Source: Porodaedalea pini
Taxonomy: Eukaryota; Basidiomycota; Agaricomycetes; Hymenochaetales; Hymenochaetaceae
Direction: 5' to 3'
Length of the DNA: 64,000 bases
NCBI GenBank assembly: GCA_002794775.1
Contig: NBAY01000005.1
Span: forward strand, 558,001 to 622,000
Position 1 is the first letter of the stretch; each line of letters starts with the position of its first letter. The translations under genes were made by a program, and so were the position numbers. Below, in pieces: positions 33,450 to 47,033 of this stretch. The notes beneath the pieces were generated by a model. It had not been told where the DNA came from, made no database searches, and saw only the letters and a list, made by a program, of their open reading frames with translations.

Positions 33450-36400
33450 TTAGTACTTATCGTCAAGGTCATCTGTATTAAGCTGTGGCTTTGTCTTTGC
33501 CTCGCGCCGCACTAGCTTCCGCTCCTGGACAACGGCCTTCATCGCCAAAGAAATATCAAACTCGACATCGTCAACCTCCAGTCGACCAATGAGTTCCGAG
33601 ACGTCCAATACCAAGCTGCAGAGTTCCTGCAATGACCGTTTCACATGCCACTCAGACGTGGGACCGACCTTTTTCTTGAGTCCCTCGAGGTGCTTGCGGT
33701 TCTTCCTGTGTATCTGAGATCAGCTCCTTGAATATAGCAAAGGTGGATATAAAGCAACACACGTAGCTCGAGTCAGTTGCCGGCTGGTTTCATCGTAGTC
33801 GACATTGGGATCGCCTGATTTCTTGTCCAACTGCTTCTTTGCTTTATCCTTATCTAATGCAATCCGATCCTGAAGCGTTTCCAGACAGACGAGCAGGTGC
33901 GGGATCAGTCCAAGGTAGACTGCGCGATGGTGATGGCTGGGCCATTGCCTCAGCATGTCATTTGCCTTGCAGACTTTGTAGAATCTCGCTCGCTTTCCGC
34001 GCAAGCCGCGATCACTCAGCGCAGCTCTGCGAGCGAGCCAAGACTTGATATTCCGCTGGATCGTACGAGCTGCTTTCGTTCTCCTGCATTCGCATAGAGC
34101 CCTGTATCTACGTTGGAGGACCAGGGCAGCCTGTTCTTCCTTGCTAATAGTTGTCGGTTTGTTGTCCTCGATTTCCGTTGGCCGCTCCAACATGTTGACC
34201 TGTTCGTCATCTTCATTATCCACTTCTTCTACAGCAACTGCTTCATCTGCGAGGAAGGAGTCTTCGACGACATCTACAGTTCCCGGTTGATCCTCTTCCT
34301 CAATTGCTGATGCTGCACCTTGCTGTGTTGTCGTGGGAACAAAGCTCGAAGCTGTCGCAGACGACCTTTCACGAATAGGATAGAAGAGGGAACACAGGTC
34401 GGCTTTGTTCTTGAATACGATGCGTGTGACTTTCATTTCACTGAATATCGGTGAAGGTTTACGCCCTTCCTGTACGAGTTGAACCAGTTCATCGAGACCA
34501 GATGGAGGAACTGATCTCTCGACTGCGAGACGAAGCCCAGTCCACCTTCGACTCTCAAGATAACTGTAATTGCTCTTAGTAGATACAAGCAATCGAATGA
34601 TAGCATGCTCACAGCCGAGTTTCTTTAGGGAACGTATTCAAGGTAAGCTTTTCTGTCCGAAGTCCGGTAAAGAATTGCAATATATATTCACGCAGGTCGC
34701 GATGCGTATTGCAGCCCACTGCAAATGTATTCCATATCAGTATAGATTTTTCTAAGATAAAAAAGGTTAGGTTCTACCCAAGCAAATGGCACGGCAACTG
34801 AGACAACGAGTTAAAGTTTTGATACTGCAGAGCGGCTAAGCGACTTACATTCTCTGGATACTGAGATTCCTCACTTTGAAGGTAGATGCACCGAGCAGAG
34901 GAGCGATTTCTGAGCTTTACTGTCAATTTGGTTACCATGAAACCGAGTCATTAACCAACCTCTGTCACTCCCGAGCAAAAGATGTCTCATGAGTCCGGCC
35001 GATCGTTTGACAAATAGCCAGATCGGCGACCGTAAGTTGTAATCTTGATTAAGATCGAGCTTTGGAAGTAAGTAAGCCATCCAGGACTTAGGCAAGATAC
35101 AGTCGCGAGACCAATGCGACATGTTTCTGTGCAGTAGCACGCTTGCCGCACAGAGGATTTCGATGAGACGGCAAAGATACCCGACATCTACTGTAAGCCT
35201 GAACTGGACTACGTGTCTTCGGGTATAGATAAGTAAACGTAGTCGTGGAGAACAATGAAGAAGAGCAGCGCTTACTGAATGAATATGCAGCCCGATTGAA
35301 TGAATTCAGGATCAAATATGTCGAGTGATCTGATCAAGTCAGGGACTCCACAAGGCTCCTGGGTAGTTCCACGTTGGGAAGGGACCGTTTTCTCCGTAAA
35401 AAATCGTGTATGTCGAATGAAGGACCAGGCCCTATCCCTGTCATGATACAACGCAAGAGCAGCAATTTCTATGATGTTAGACAAGAACCACCATTTAGTC
35501 GAGTCACTTGAGCCAATTCGAAAGGAGCGATGCTCGATCCAGAACATGACTGTATCCATGCCCCTGCAAAACTCGGGGATAAGTTTCTGCGAGATGTTTG
35601 CCATGCTTCCAAGAGCAAGGAGTGGCGGGTTCAAAACGTTGAACAAGCTCGTCAACCATTCACTAAATACGAATTCAAAAAAGATGTGAGTAAATCGGGG
35701 GAGATGTCTCGGATCTGTAGTCTTGCCTTTGCAGCCGCGCTCGGTCGACGTTAGCCAAAGCGAAGTCCGCCGCCTGCAAGAACAGAATCTGAAGCAAGTG
35801 AGCTCTGACTCGCTCATTATACCACACACAATCCGCCCTTCTCAAGTCGAAATGAAGGCGATGACAATCTCTCCGATTGCATTGTCCTTGGGAAGCATAG
35901 TACGTCAGACATGGTTCCGCAAAAAGCTTTTTCCTAAAGGCCGAGGAGAGGATGGCCTGCGCCTTGACCATCTCATGCAATCTCCCGATGATGCTGGATT
36001 TTATGAGAGGAGCGAGTTCATTTTGATGAAGAACTAGGTCGGTCTTAACCCTATGATATGGACGGCTCTTCGTTGTAAAGCTGGATAGAAGAGAGCCTTC
36101 CGTCAAATGGAACTCGTCCTCAGATATTTTCCGAAATCCAAAAAGTTTCTGTTTCTGGGGATCTTCCGTCACATGAGCTTCGTTCCAGAACTGTCGTAAT
36201 TTCTCGGCGTAGAAGAGACAAGCCTGCGTGAACAGGATTGCTGCTTGCGTTGTTTCAAGCTGGTACCTTGTGCTCCTCAGAATATGGTCGAGAATGAGAA
36301 TAGTTGCCGGCAAGCTTTCCGCCTTCGAAACGAGACTATTATAAACGTTCACACGGGGTCGTAATTCCTGCATGCTGATAGCATCGAACATAGCGAACTG

Positions 36401-39400
36401 ACGCGCACGTGAGAGATTTTATACACTCTTCGCAATAAAACGCCTACCTCTTCAACGGCTTCTGCGGAAAGCAAACTCTTGTCCAGGCTCCGAGCAAGAG
36501 AAAGCGGGTCCATTACTCCAGCATCTCGCTGCTTAACTTCAACTCCAAATGCGTACTGCTTCCACAAATCATCCAGCAGATAATCTGCGGCGCGTTGAAC
36601 AGACTGTGGATTTTGATCGTCTTTGAGAAGGAGTCGGATGGCTTGTTGAGATCGCCCTTCATGGAAATGGAGTTCTGCGGCTTCATAAATCCTGCCGATC
36701 TTCTCCAAAATCGTAGCTCTCGCAGTATCAAAGCCGCAATCTTCCATAAACTCCAGACCATCTTTTTCGGAATCGAAAAGCTGAAGTGCTTTTCTGTAAC
36801 CGTCTGTCAGCAGCGCAGCCCATGACAAATAATACTAACGTACTCCGGTTTTTCGACGTGAATGTAATGAAGACGCGAGGCGCCAATGATTTTTTCCACG
36901 ACGAGAGGATCGATCAGCGCCTCCTTCGTCTGAATGATTTCCACAGCCTTGTCAAATAGGTTGGCTTTCCTGTAATGTTTCGCAGCACTCGTATACTCCT
37001 CAGCTTTCTCATACGACTCGGCTGCTAGGCCGTCGGCCTGAGCTTCTCGGAAGCATTCCGCTGCAATGTGATAATATTTTTTCTGGAGCGAGCGCTGCGC
37101 GCAAGTGAAAAATGCATGTGCTGCCACCGAGAATGCCGCGATCCGAACTTTTTCGCCCTTGCCTCGAGGGACATTCCTGGCTTTTTGGCGGAGAAGAAAA
37201 GCTTCGGCAACCTTGAATTCAAAACGAAGTCCAGCCCGATCAAAACATTGCATCGCATGAGAATAATTCTTGTTGCCAAAGAGAGAATTACCCATTTTCG
37301 CCCATTCGTCCAGACTTGAGGTCTCTGTACACGTTGCGCGTTAGAAGGCATCGGAGTATCGAACATGCGAGACTCACCAGCAAATCTGGGAGCATTTTCT
37401 GGGGTGCAGATCGTGACTCTTCCTCTTTCAACAAGTAGAGTCTACACAGCATTTAACGCCTCAAGCTGGAAAAAAGAATGCCGCGAGTATTCACCTTCAT
37501 GGGTTCTCCTTTCTCGGAGCGGTCGACTATCCACAATTTCTTCCTCGCACGGGTCACGGCGACGTAGAAAAACTTCAACTAAATGATCAAATACGTTATG
37601 AATCCAGTACGAGACCAGACTAATGAAAAATACCTCTGTGCATATTCCAGCATGGAGAATACTGTCGAACCGCGGGGCAGCTTTCCTTTCTCCGTCTTTT
37701 GTATCCACGAAGTTCAAAATTGACCTCCATTGGGACAAGTTACATGGAGAATCTTCAAAGAAGTTGTACAGAAGGACCTGCATCGAGAGCTTGAGTAAAT
37801 TTGATCCTTAAGCATATTAAAACGTACATCGTCAAATTCAAGTCCCTTGCTTTCGTAAAGTGTCCTGATATACGTATAATGAGAAATGGTACGGTACCGC
37901 TAAAGACTCGCGCTCACATAAGGAGTCCGATTTTTCCGATCTGTTTACGGAGTTTCTTTTTTGCTTGATCGTCCCGAACAAGGATACCTGCAACCATTCG
38001 CAGTTAGTACGACAATCTCCAGAGTCAATTTGAAAGAATTCACATTGATGGGCACCAAATTCGACTGAGTTATCGCTAGATCATATCCACACAGGTTCAG
38101 TCGTCGTTTGAAAGTCTAAGCTAAAAGAGAACCTACCTTCCTCCGAGCTGAAATTGTTTGTATTGCGCAGCTTCATCACTCCAGCTAGCGAAAAATATTG
38201 GTTTCGGGCCATCTACCATACCCCTCTCCTTCCGTAGTGCGTCAATGGAATGGGGCCAGAAGTGCGTGATGAGCTGGATAATAATTTCCGCACAACTGAC
38301 GATGCCATTGTGCGATCGGTAATTCCTTGTGAGTTGGAAGAACGCGGGGTCGACGATGTCCTTCTGCAATATTGAGGAATAAAGATTTCTCTAAGGCGGC
38401 GTCAATAGATAAAGTATAGGTCATTTATGGGATCCACACCTCAAATTTGTACAGGGCTGCCTTGAGATCATCAAATCTAAAGGAGCTGCCGACCGCTATG
38501 GTCTGTGCCGTATCGCCTGCCCAGAATAACCCCCTAGGATTGCGACAGAGAGACCGAAGCACTAAAACAGCAGTTTATTAATGTTGCAATGCCGTGTTAG
38601 ATAGCACTCACAGAATGCGTCAATGATCAAATTGTCCTGTGCCTCATCCACGTATCTGTACGTGAAACGGTTAATCCGGATTCAAGACAAGACGTTTCAC
38701 TGACAGAAAATCAACTGAGCAGGCGTAACCTTCTTTCATGCGCCGGATAATCTCATGAGACCTGGGCCACTTTAATTAGACAGCTGCATTAGGAACGATG
38801 CAATGTAGAGAACGACTAACCGATCTGCAGCATCGTAATCACCATACCTCTGCTTCAGAGAAAGATATGTCTCAAATAGAGTGTAGATCTTGTCCCTTGA
38901 AGAAGAAAATGTGGATCGTGTTCGATCGCTAAGGCCCAAATATGTGTCGCGAGACAAAAACGGCTTTCCTGACTTCAGCGACTCCTCAGATCCTTTGATG
39001 ACGCCTGAAGATTAATGTAAGTCTCAGAATGTTTGATGAGTAGCGGCTATACATGCCCAGAAACTCGCTGTATACCAGTGCAGGATCTATTCGGGCGGCA
39101 TGTAATCAGCCAGGGTTACAGCGTTCATCTCATGAGTTATACGACTTACCCAATTTCTTAACTAGGTCTTGTGGAAAATGGGGCCAATAGTTTTGTCGGA
39201 ATGATTCGAATGACACAAACGCAGCACGGGCACGTTCGCTACTTGGATTGGTTGAATCTATGCGTGGTGCACCCATTATATGATCTGCATCCGGATCGTA
39301 TAGCTCGTCATTTGTTGTTACACTAGGGAGACTAGAACGTCTCTCAGCGCGCCTGCGCTCCTTAGTAGATATTAGGCGGGTAAATGAGATGTCCAAATCT

Positions 39401-42131
39401 GCTTCAATAAGTTCACACAGCTAACCCCGAAAATTTTGTCAACCAAAAAGTACGCAGATAAACATACTAAGCTCACCTTGTCGAAAGTTACAAATAACGG
39501 AAAGTGACTGTCTTGCAGCTCGCTGAATCGCTTTGGCAGATCAGAACGCCCTTCTTCGTCGCCTTCCGGATCAACCAGCCCGTCGTCGGGATCAACCTGT
39601 GTAGTGATTGCTGCCAACTCAAGTGCGGTCCCTGAGGCTGCGGAAAGAAATTCAGTTAACTTGGCGAAATATTCTTTTACCCGTTTGGCGAGGACGTAAG
39701 ATTGTGTCACAAATAATTGACGCGGTTTTGAGCCGAGTTGTGTTTGGGCAGCTCGCTCCATTCCAAACATCTTGAACGCCATCGTGGTCGTTTTACTGTC
39801 ATGATATATTAAAGTTGGTGATTCTGTTTGGCATAGAGAAATGCTGGCATACCCAGTCCCACTTCGACCTAAAACATAGCACGACGACGGATGCTCGATA
39901 ATTTCGCGTTCGTAAGGTCTGCGGATGTCAACGTTCAGACGTCAGAAATAAAATTATGACACTTACGATACAGCGAAAACCGGCGACGCGTCCTTGTCCG
40001 CCAAAACGCCTAATGCCCGACTTTTTGATGAACAGTGACATAATTGAGCTTTTGGTAGACTTACAGTTGAGTAGTGCCTATTCAGAGCAGTTTGAGGGTG
40101 GAACACAGATATTTATCGAGTGAACGAAACTGAACGAACCTGTGAGAAAGCCGAATACTTTTCCAACCTTGTTGTTGAGTGAGGGTTAGTCCCTCGGCTG
40201 AGAGCATTCAAGCCAGAAACGTACACAAGCCATTGGTGGATCTATTGAATTGATCATCCTTCAGTGTACCATGTAGAACAAGGTGAAAATGTTTCGTACC
40301 GATTGAAGATCATCTGTATCGACGAAGGAGTTGATGCCGGTGTCTTCCACAAGTTCGTCGGTGTCACATGTATTCAGCCAAGACTGAGGAATGTAAACAT
40401 CCCCTCTCTCGCCGTGCCGTTTCTTTCGGGAGGTAATCCTTAATCGCAAGAGATAAGTAAGAAATACAAACAACGGATGGTGACATCCAGAGAATATCGA
40501 CTATGAATGGAGATCTGTATACTGACCTGCTTCGATATTCTGCCCCTCTTGTGGCAAGCTGTGCACTTATAGACACCCACATACGATTCTTATCCGTCTT
40601 TGCGTGTGTGAAAAGTCCGTACAGGCGTAGTACTGGATCGTATGTCAGAAAGAAGTATAGAACTTTTGCTAGGTAGACATACCCTGGAGTTCGGCCTTTC
40701 CGAATGTCAGTGAGACTGCAAGACGATCGAGATATAAATTGCTCACCGTGCTCTCGTATTCGGATATACAATCAACTTGATACTGGGCATAGCGCATTTC
40801 AGTTCATTCATTATCCCTTCAAAGGTAGCGGATTAACACTCACCACAAGACGCAAGTCTCCAGTAAGCTTCGCTTCGAATATGGGAATGCCCTTGCTGGG
40901 ACCTTTCAACATTTTCTGGTTATCGTCGGAGAAGATTCCGTTTGATAGCTCCCTGGAATGTAATCTATGTAAGAGAAACACTCCCATCCTGTCAGAAAGT
41001 GATTCACGAACCGTATCTTTTTGATGATGATAGTAAGAATCTTTGGGCTCTTGCCATAGCGTCGGAGATCTGCAATAGCGGAGTTTGACATGAAGATTCG
41101 CCACTCGCCTAGACCCTTCGCGCTGTCAAAGTATAAAGAAGCCCTCAGCGGCTGGACGTGGGGGTACGCCGAGGTCGAAGTGACGGAGACATTTGTTTCC
41201 GTCGAGGCCTTTTCAATCTCGTACTCTTCAGATAAGCCTGAGACATTGGCATCTGCATAGGTCTTGGATGGTATAAACTGGTCGCGGATGGTCTTGGACC
41301 ATAGGGGGTCCCGCAGAAGATCGATATATTGCTAAGTCATGGAAGTCATAAAGTATTATCTCAAGCATACGTCCAAAAGACTCACACCGAGCAATTGTTT
41401 CTGTCGCAGCAGCAACTTTCGAATAAGCGCTTGAGCCTCGGGTTCCGTAGTTGGTACGTCTTCCTTTATGACCAAAAAGGGCTTCTGATCGATCTTCGGT
41501 GTGGCCTTGTTGGATTGCTTATCCTGTTTGGACTGCATCTGAGACCGCTTCTTCCTCGTCACCTTCACTGAGTCACGATTGTATTCTTCCTCGCGTTGCT
41601 GAGTAGCCGTGTCGCCAGATTGACGGCTGGGAGATGTGGCGGTAAGCGACCTCAGAATGGCTTGAGCAGACTCGATGTATGAGATTTCTTTTGTTGCAGA
41701 AGACAGTGACTTGGTGCCGTTCTGTACTTCCGGGAGGGAGTCTAGAAACTTGGCGATCCTATCAAGAGCAGTTGCACTTGACGGAAACCCAGCACAGGTC
41801 TCACGATCAAACCCGGCGAGAAGCTCTTTGCGTAGTATGGAGGCCACGCCATCATCAATGACTACGAGTTGGAGTCGAACATGAAAAAAGCGAAGAATCA
41901 GACTAGCGACAGCTTACTGGAAAATACATATTCAAACAAGTGCGATTTGCGCTCCTTGCTGAGGAGCTCACTGAGCAACTCGGATGTGCCGCCGGAGTAA
42001 AGGACATTTCCGAAGTTCTTCACTGCAAAATCAAACCCCGCTCCGCCTTTAGAGAGGCTATCCTCGAAAGCGTCGAAGTCAAATTTTTGCGATTTTTTTT
42101 TGGATTTGTTGTTGGTAGGTGAGGGCGGCAT
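33450..42131 (-). CDS. giant UvrD-like SF1 helicase with TPR-like, CCCH and IQ-like segments, copy B (intact)
   Basis: By my estimate roughly 2,300 residues over some thirty exons. The start is MPPSPTNNKSKKKSQKFD. An N-terminal module includes RIRVYGIFTHAQMD-like text seen in both copies (here LRLYGLFTHAKTDKNRMW, LATRGAEYRSR). The helicase motifs are complete: CYVLGRSGTG-KTTTM with an intron in the Walker A site, YVDEAQDNLIIDAF, NYRSHNGIVSCAEIIIQL, LYESKGLEFDDVLLYNFFED and YVAVTRARKKLWIVDRSEKG. After it come TPR-like helices (SAAKHYRKANLFDKAVEII; ILEKIGRIYEAAELHFHEG), a CCCH finger (CLTYYASQGQCNRRDCHRLH), and paired IQ-like stretches (AALVLQRRYRALCECRRTKA; AARTIQRNIKSWLARR). The tail ends LNTDDLDDKY. 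All segments stay open. Such proteins are often called TRANK1-like; their role in fungi is unknown. A nuclear or RNA-linked role is only suggested by the finger. Confidence 0.85.
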
Positions 42132-42908
42132 GGTGAAGGTACTGGGGAGTGGGTGGAGCCTGTGCCTCGCTCACAACACCAAGGACCGTCTTATCCTCCA
42201 TCTTGACGTCGAAGTGTCCCGTGGGCTAAAAAAAAATGCAGAACCCTGGAACGAGGACATAGTTTGAAAAGTAGATACCCAAATGGGCGACCGTTTGAGC
42301 GCTTACGCTGAAAATAAAGAGGAGTGCCGTTGAACTTTAGCAAAGAGACGCCCGCATCGTGCGAGATCAAAGCATCTAAAGCATGAATGTTAACTTTGTA
42401 GCCAGTCTCATCTGTACCGTCACATAAAGGAAAAACTTCAACAGGTAAGAGCAGCCTGATGTTGCCCGGAAGTTGAAGAATTCCAGATGCAACAAGATTC
42501 ATTAGGGGTTGGGTTCAAAAGGCATGCACAGGTCGATGATTATCGGCCATATCACAGATGTAAAGGGAGATGACCTCCTTGTCTCCATGTGCTTTAGTGG
42601 GAAGCACCCCTTTATAAGGTTTATACCGTTCGTGCACGTTCAGAATTCGTGAATTGCTGGACTGAAGATAAGCAGAGGCAGGATGCAACCTGAAGCTTTT
42701 GAGTTTATTTGGAATATTTCTCCCACGACTACAAAGTGTCCTTTACATTTGAGATTCCATTTCAGCACACACTACGTCGCCGCCGCCGCACGCGTTGCTC
42801 ACCTCCAGCAATCCCGCCTCTTCGTGCATCTCCCCGACACTGCTAGTAACGTTCCTGGAACTAACAAGTAGCCTGATTTCTACTCCTTTAGTTCTCTCAT
42901 AATCTGCC
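42132..42908. promoter_or_regulatory. divergent promoter region between helicase copy B and SEC4
   Basis: A 777-bp spacer between two outward-reading starts. Its helicase-side part is repeated upstream of copy A. A 103-codon minus-strand frame (42191-42502) has no domain. No further sites were identified. Confidence 0.5.
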
Positions 42909-43838
<930 letters not shown>

Positions 43839-44100
43839 CAACGTACGACTATTCGCATACATCCTCTCCCTGTATATCCATATTTTGTCTTCCACTACCT
43901 TAGCATTATCTGCATTCTCTTGCTCAGGATTCTCATCGATTCGTCCAACGCTGTTTTTGTCGTGCTTGATAAAGACTCCTATAGGGCTCGCACCCTTGCA
44001 TATGTCGCTGTAAGATAACCGACTAGCAATAACTATATTCAAAGCACGTTCGACAGACACACGAAGGACAAGATAAGAAATAGATCACTGAATAAATATC

Positions 44101-46852
44101 TCACGACTTCGGTTCGTCGTCAACGAAAGATGAATTCCAATTTCCGCCCCACCAGCGTCTTATGCGCTCCCCTCCCCATTCATGGTACTCTTCGTTCGTA
44201 ATGGCATAGTTCCAGTGTTCGGACCTCATCGCGCAGTCCGCCATCCCTCGCCACGCATCGAGCGCGGGATTATCGGCTCTGACAATATTGAGAGGCATAT
44301 CCGGGGGCAGGATGGGGCGCATTGCATTGTGAAGGCGTGGGACGAGCTCGGGAAGCTGCGAGGGTGCACCGGTCACCAAGACATTCTGAAAGAAAAACAA
44401 GAAGTAAAGAGTTCAATCAGCAAATACTGACTTAAATTGGAGAAGGTGCTCCTACGTTGACGAGCCTTTCCTTCTCAGCTTCACTAAAGCGTGCAAGCAC
44501 ATTCTGCACGACTTCGCCGAGGCCCGCGGCGTCGACGCCTGCCATACCCGGCGCGAACCACGTCTCGCACGCACGCCAGCGCTCCGTGCTTAAATGTACA
44601 CGTGCTGCGCCTGCCGCGTCGCCTTCCGGGTACTGCGGCCGGAACGCCTGCATGAGTGCGGAGCGTTGCTGTGCACGCGCGGCGTAGGTGTGTTCCGCTA
44701 CGAACGTCGGATCATGTGCGAGTAGCTTCGCCTCGACGACCTCGAGTCGCGCAAGGTCCTCTTCCTCATCCGAGGACGCAGCTGATGTATTCTGGCACAG
44801 CAAATCAGTAATACAATATATTCAATGATGATGAGAACCCACTATTTTACGGTAGATTGCCCAATCCGCATCATCCGCGCCAAACATGTCCTCTGAAAGC
44901 GAGTCACTTATATGAATAACTGCCTCGAAAAACAAGGGAAAACCGACCTCCGCCCGTCTTCCTTCTTTTCTTTGGCACACGATCATCAGCAGCGAGGCTC
45001 GCAATGTTCTTCATACGCGCCTGAGCGACGGCGCTCTTGCGATCCGATAACGCCGCCTTGCGGCGGTTGCGCTCTTTTATGCGCAGCATTGTCGCCTCAT
45101 GCTCGCGCCGCAGACGCTCCGCCCACCCACCGAGGTCACGTTCACGTTCTTCCGCTTCACGCTGCTCTTCAGCTTCCCTCTCCTCTTTCTCGCGCTCTTT
45201 CTCACGTCGCGAACGCACGCGGGCCTCCCAACCGGCCTTCATCATCTTTTGTTTACGCTTCTCCTTCAGACCCTCTTCATCAAGCTGAATGTGATTCCCC
45301 ATGAGATGATTGCTTTGTATAGTGAGTAAAGAGACCATACCTCTTCATCTGGAACGTCCACCAGAGGAAACGATGGTTCCTCTTTTTCCTGTTCATCCCC
45401 GTCGGTAGCATTCCTCTTCCGTCGCTCATTAATATCCTTCTCGAGCTTCTTCATGTACTCCTGAATTTCATCGGGGTGGTTAAATCCCAAGGATAGAATC
45501 ATTTGCCTGCTAGCTTCAAATGTCATGTCTGATCGGGACTCCATCTTCTCTTTATAAAACTGTAGTTTTTTCTCCATTTCGGCCAACTGCATGGATTTTA
45601 AGACAGAAGAAAAGATCAGTCATGAGTTCAAGAAGGAAATAATGTGCGTCCTCACCTGCTCGGCTCTCTTGGTCGCTGCAATTTCTTGGAGCTTCTTCCC
45701 CTGCAGCCGCCTACGCTCTGCCAGACGCGCAAGCTCCTCTTCCGTTTTCTCATTTTCAACCGCCGCAGAGAATGGAAACTGGATGATACGCTCATGTGCA
45801 CGTATTTGAAGCGGATCCGTCAGACGCCGTAGCAAGGCGGTATAATCTGCAGAGAAAGCACAATTGTTTTGGAATACCCACTAAGAAGAATATATTTGAG
45901 ACATTGTAATGTGTTTTGGCTAATAGAATGTTTGCATACTGTGATCTGAGGAGCAGTGATGCGAGCTGGAAACGACGGATATTTGAGTTGGATGAGCTTT
46001 TGAAGGTATTCGGCGGCCTGCGATGCGCCCCAAGGTATCCTACGAGATATAGTTCCAGGATAATCCTCAGACATTTATTGCATTCACGTACCTTTTACAG
46101 TGATTTAATATACCTCGGCCAGAAAGGACAGGGATGATCGAAGTAGAAGCCGTGTTGAAGGATACGACGAGGCCGTCGGAGGTGAATGGAGAGCCTGCAA
46201 CAGGCAAGTTGTTGTGATAAAACGACATTACGGAGTCTATGCCGTACAGAAGGCGAGGGACGCCATATAGCTCAAACATTAGCTCAGAAGTGACTGAAGA
46301 TGCAAATTAACCCAGATTATTGCTCCCGGTATACACAGCTGAACGTACGGCTTCGCGAATGCAGAGGCGAGCATAAGCGCTCAGACATGAGAACCGGATG
46401 GTTCACCGACTCAGTGTCGTTGATGCTGAGATGCACGAATGCATAGTCCAGCGCGTTTTCCTACCTCTCGAAGAGAGCTGCTCAGCATGTGTTGCTTATA
46501 TGGGCGATGACTGACTCACCAACGCGTCGAAATTGAGCAGTACATCGCCTTCCCAAGGGGTGCGCGCCTGTGCACGCGCCCCGCTGTCGAACTCGACGCT
46601 ATCGCCAAAAATGAGAACAGGGTTGTTGGATCTTCTGTCTTTGAAGCGGGAGATGATGTTCGGCCCTGCGAAGGGGTCTAGACGCGTGCCGCTTCGCTCG
46701 GGGTCAAGAGCGAAGCCATAACGCAATGTCGAGGAGCCGTTGTCGATGACGATGGGTGTTTGTTGGTCCTTGAAGGGCGCGTAATCATTTTGTTGGAGCG
46801 GCTGCGGCGCGACTGGCGCTGGCAAATACACAATGTCGAGCGCGTCGGTCAT
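44101..46852 (-). CDS. ARP5: actin-related protein 5, INO80 complex subunit
   Basis: A nuclear actin-like subunit of the INO80 chromatin remodeller. The start at 46852 gives MTDALDIVYLPAPVAPQP; the frame is open farther upstream but adds nothing conserved. The actin fold appears as PIVIDNGSSTLRYGFAL, NPVLIFGDSVEFDSGARAQA, PWEGDVLLNFDAL, MFELYGVPRLLYGIDSVMSF and SDGLVVSFNTASTSIIPVL. The large Arp5-specific insertion is a charged coiled coil (RRREKEREKEEREAEEQREA-type text; ATMLRIKERNRRKAALSDRK). The end reads NVLVTGAPSQLPELVPRLHN, DNPALDAWRGMADCAMR and EEYHEWGGERIRRWWGGNW. About nine introns. It is divergent from the dehydrogenase gene, with a 181-bp spacer. Confidence 0.92.
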
Positions 46853-47033
46853 CGTTGACTGCGTCAAGAGCTCGGCGACACGAATTGAGAGCAGCGGAAT
46901 TGAGCTACGCGTGTCGCGTGGCGAGCATCGAATTAATATTGTCCGTGAGATCACTGCAGTACGCATTCAGATAATGAAATATGACGCGCAGGGTCGATCA
47001 CTTTGACTGACCTGCACTTGCTCAGTTGCCACC
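46853..47033. promoter_or_regulatory. bidirectional promoter, ARP5 and dehydrogenase gene
   Basis: A compact 181-bp spacer between two divergent starts must hold both promoters. A GC-rich block lies on the ARP5 side and TGACTGACC near the dehydrogenase start. No defined site can be named with confidence. Confidence 0.45.

Larger units (their letters stand above)
24046..42760. repeat. tandem duplication of a ~9.3-kb helicase gene unit
   Basis: Two head-to-tail units, about 24046-33380 and 33450-42760. Exon order and protein text correspond throughout, and intron places appear to match. The likeness continues upstream of each start: GAAGATAAGCAG occurs 568 bp above start A (33269) and 533 bp above start B (42664), beside a shared TGCACGTT and a GGCA(CA)GGCAT-like block. 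The junction holds a run of 13 A (33394-33406). The upstream end of unit B lies in the spacer shared with SEC4, so B is probably the original locus and A the copy. Confidence 0.85.
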
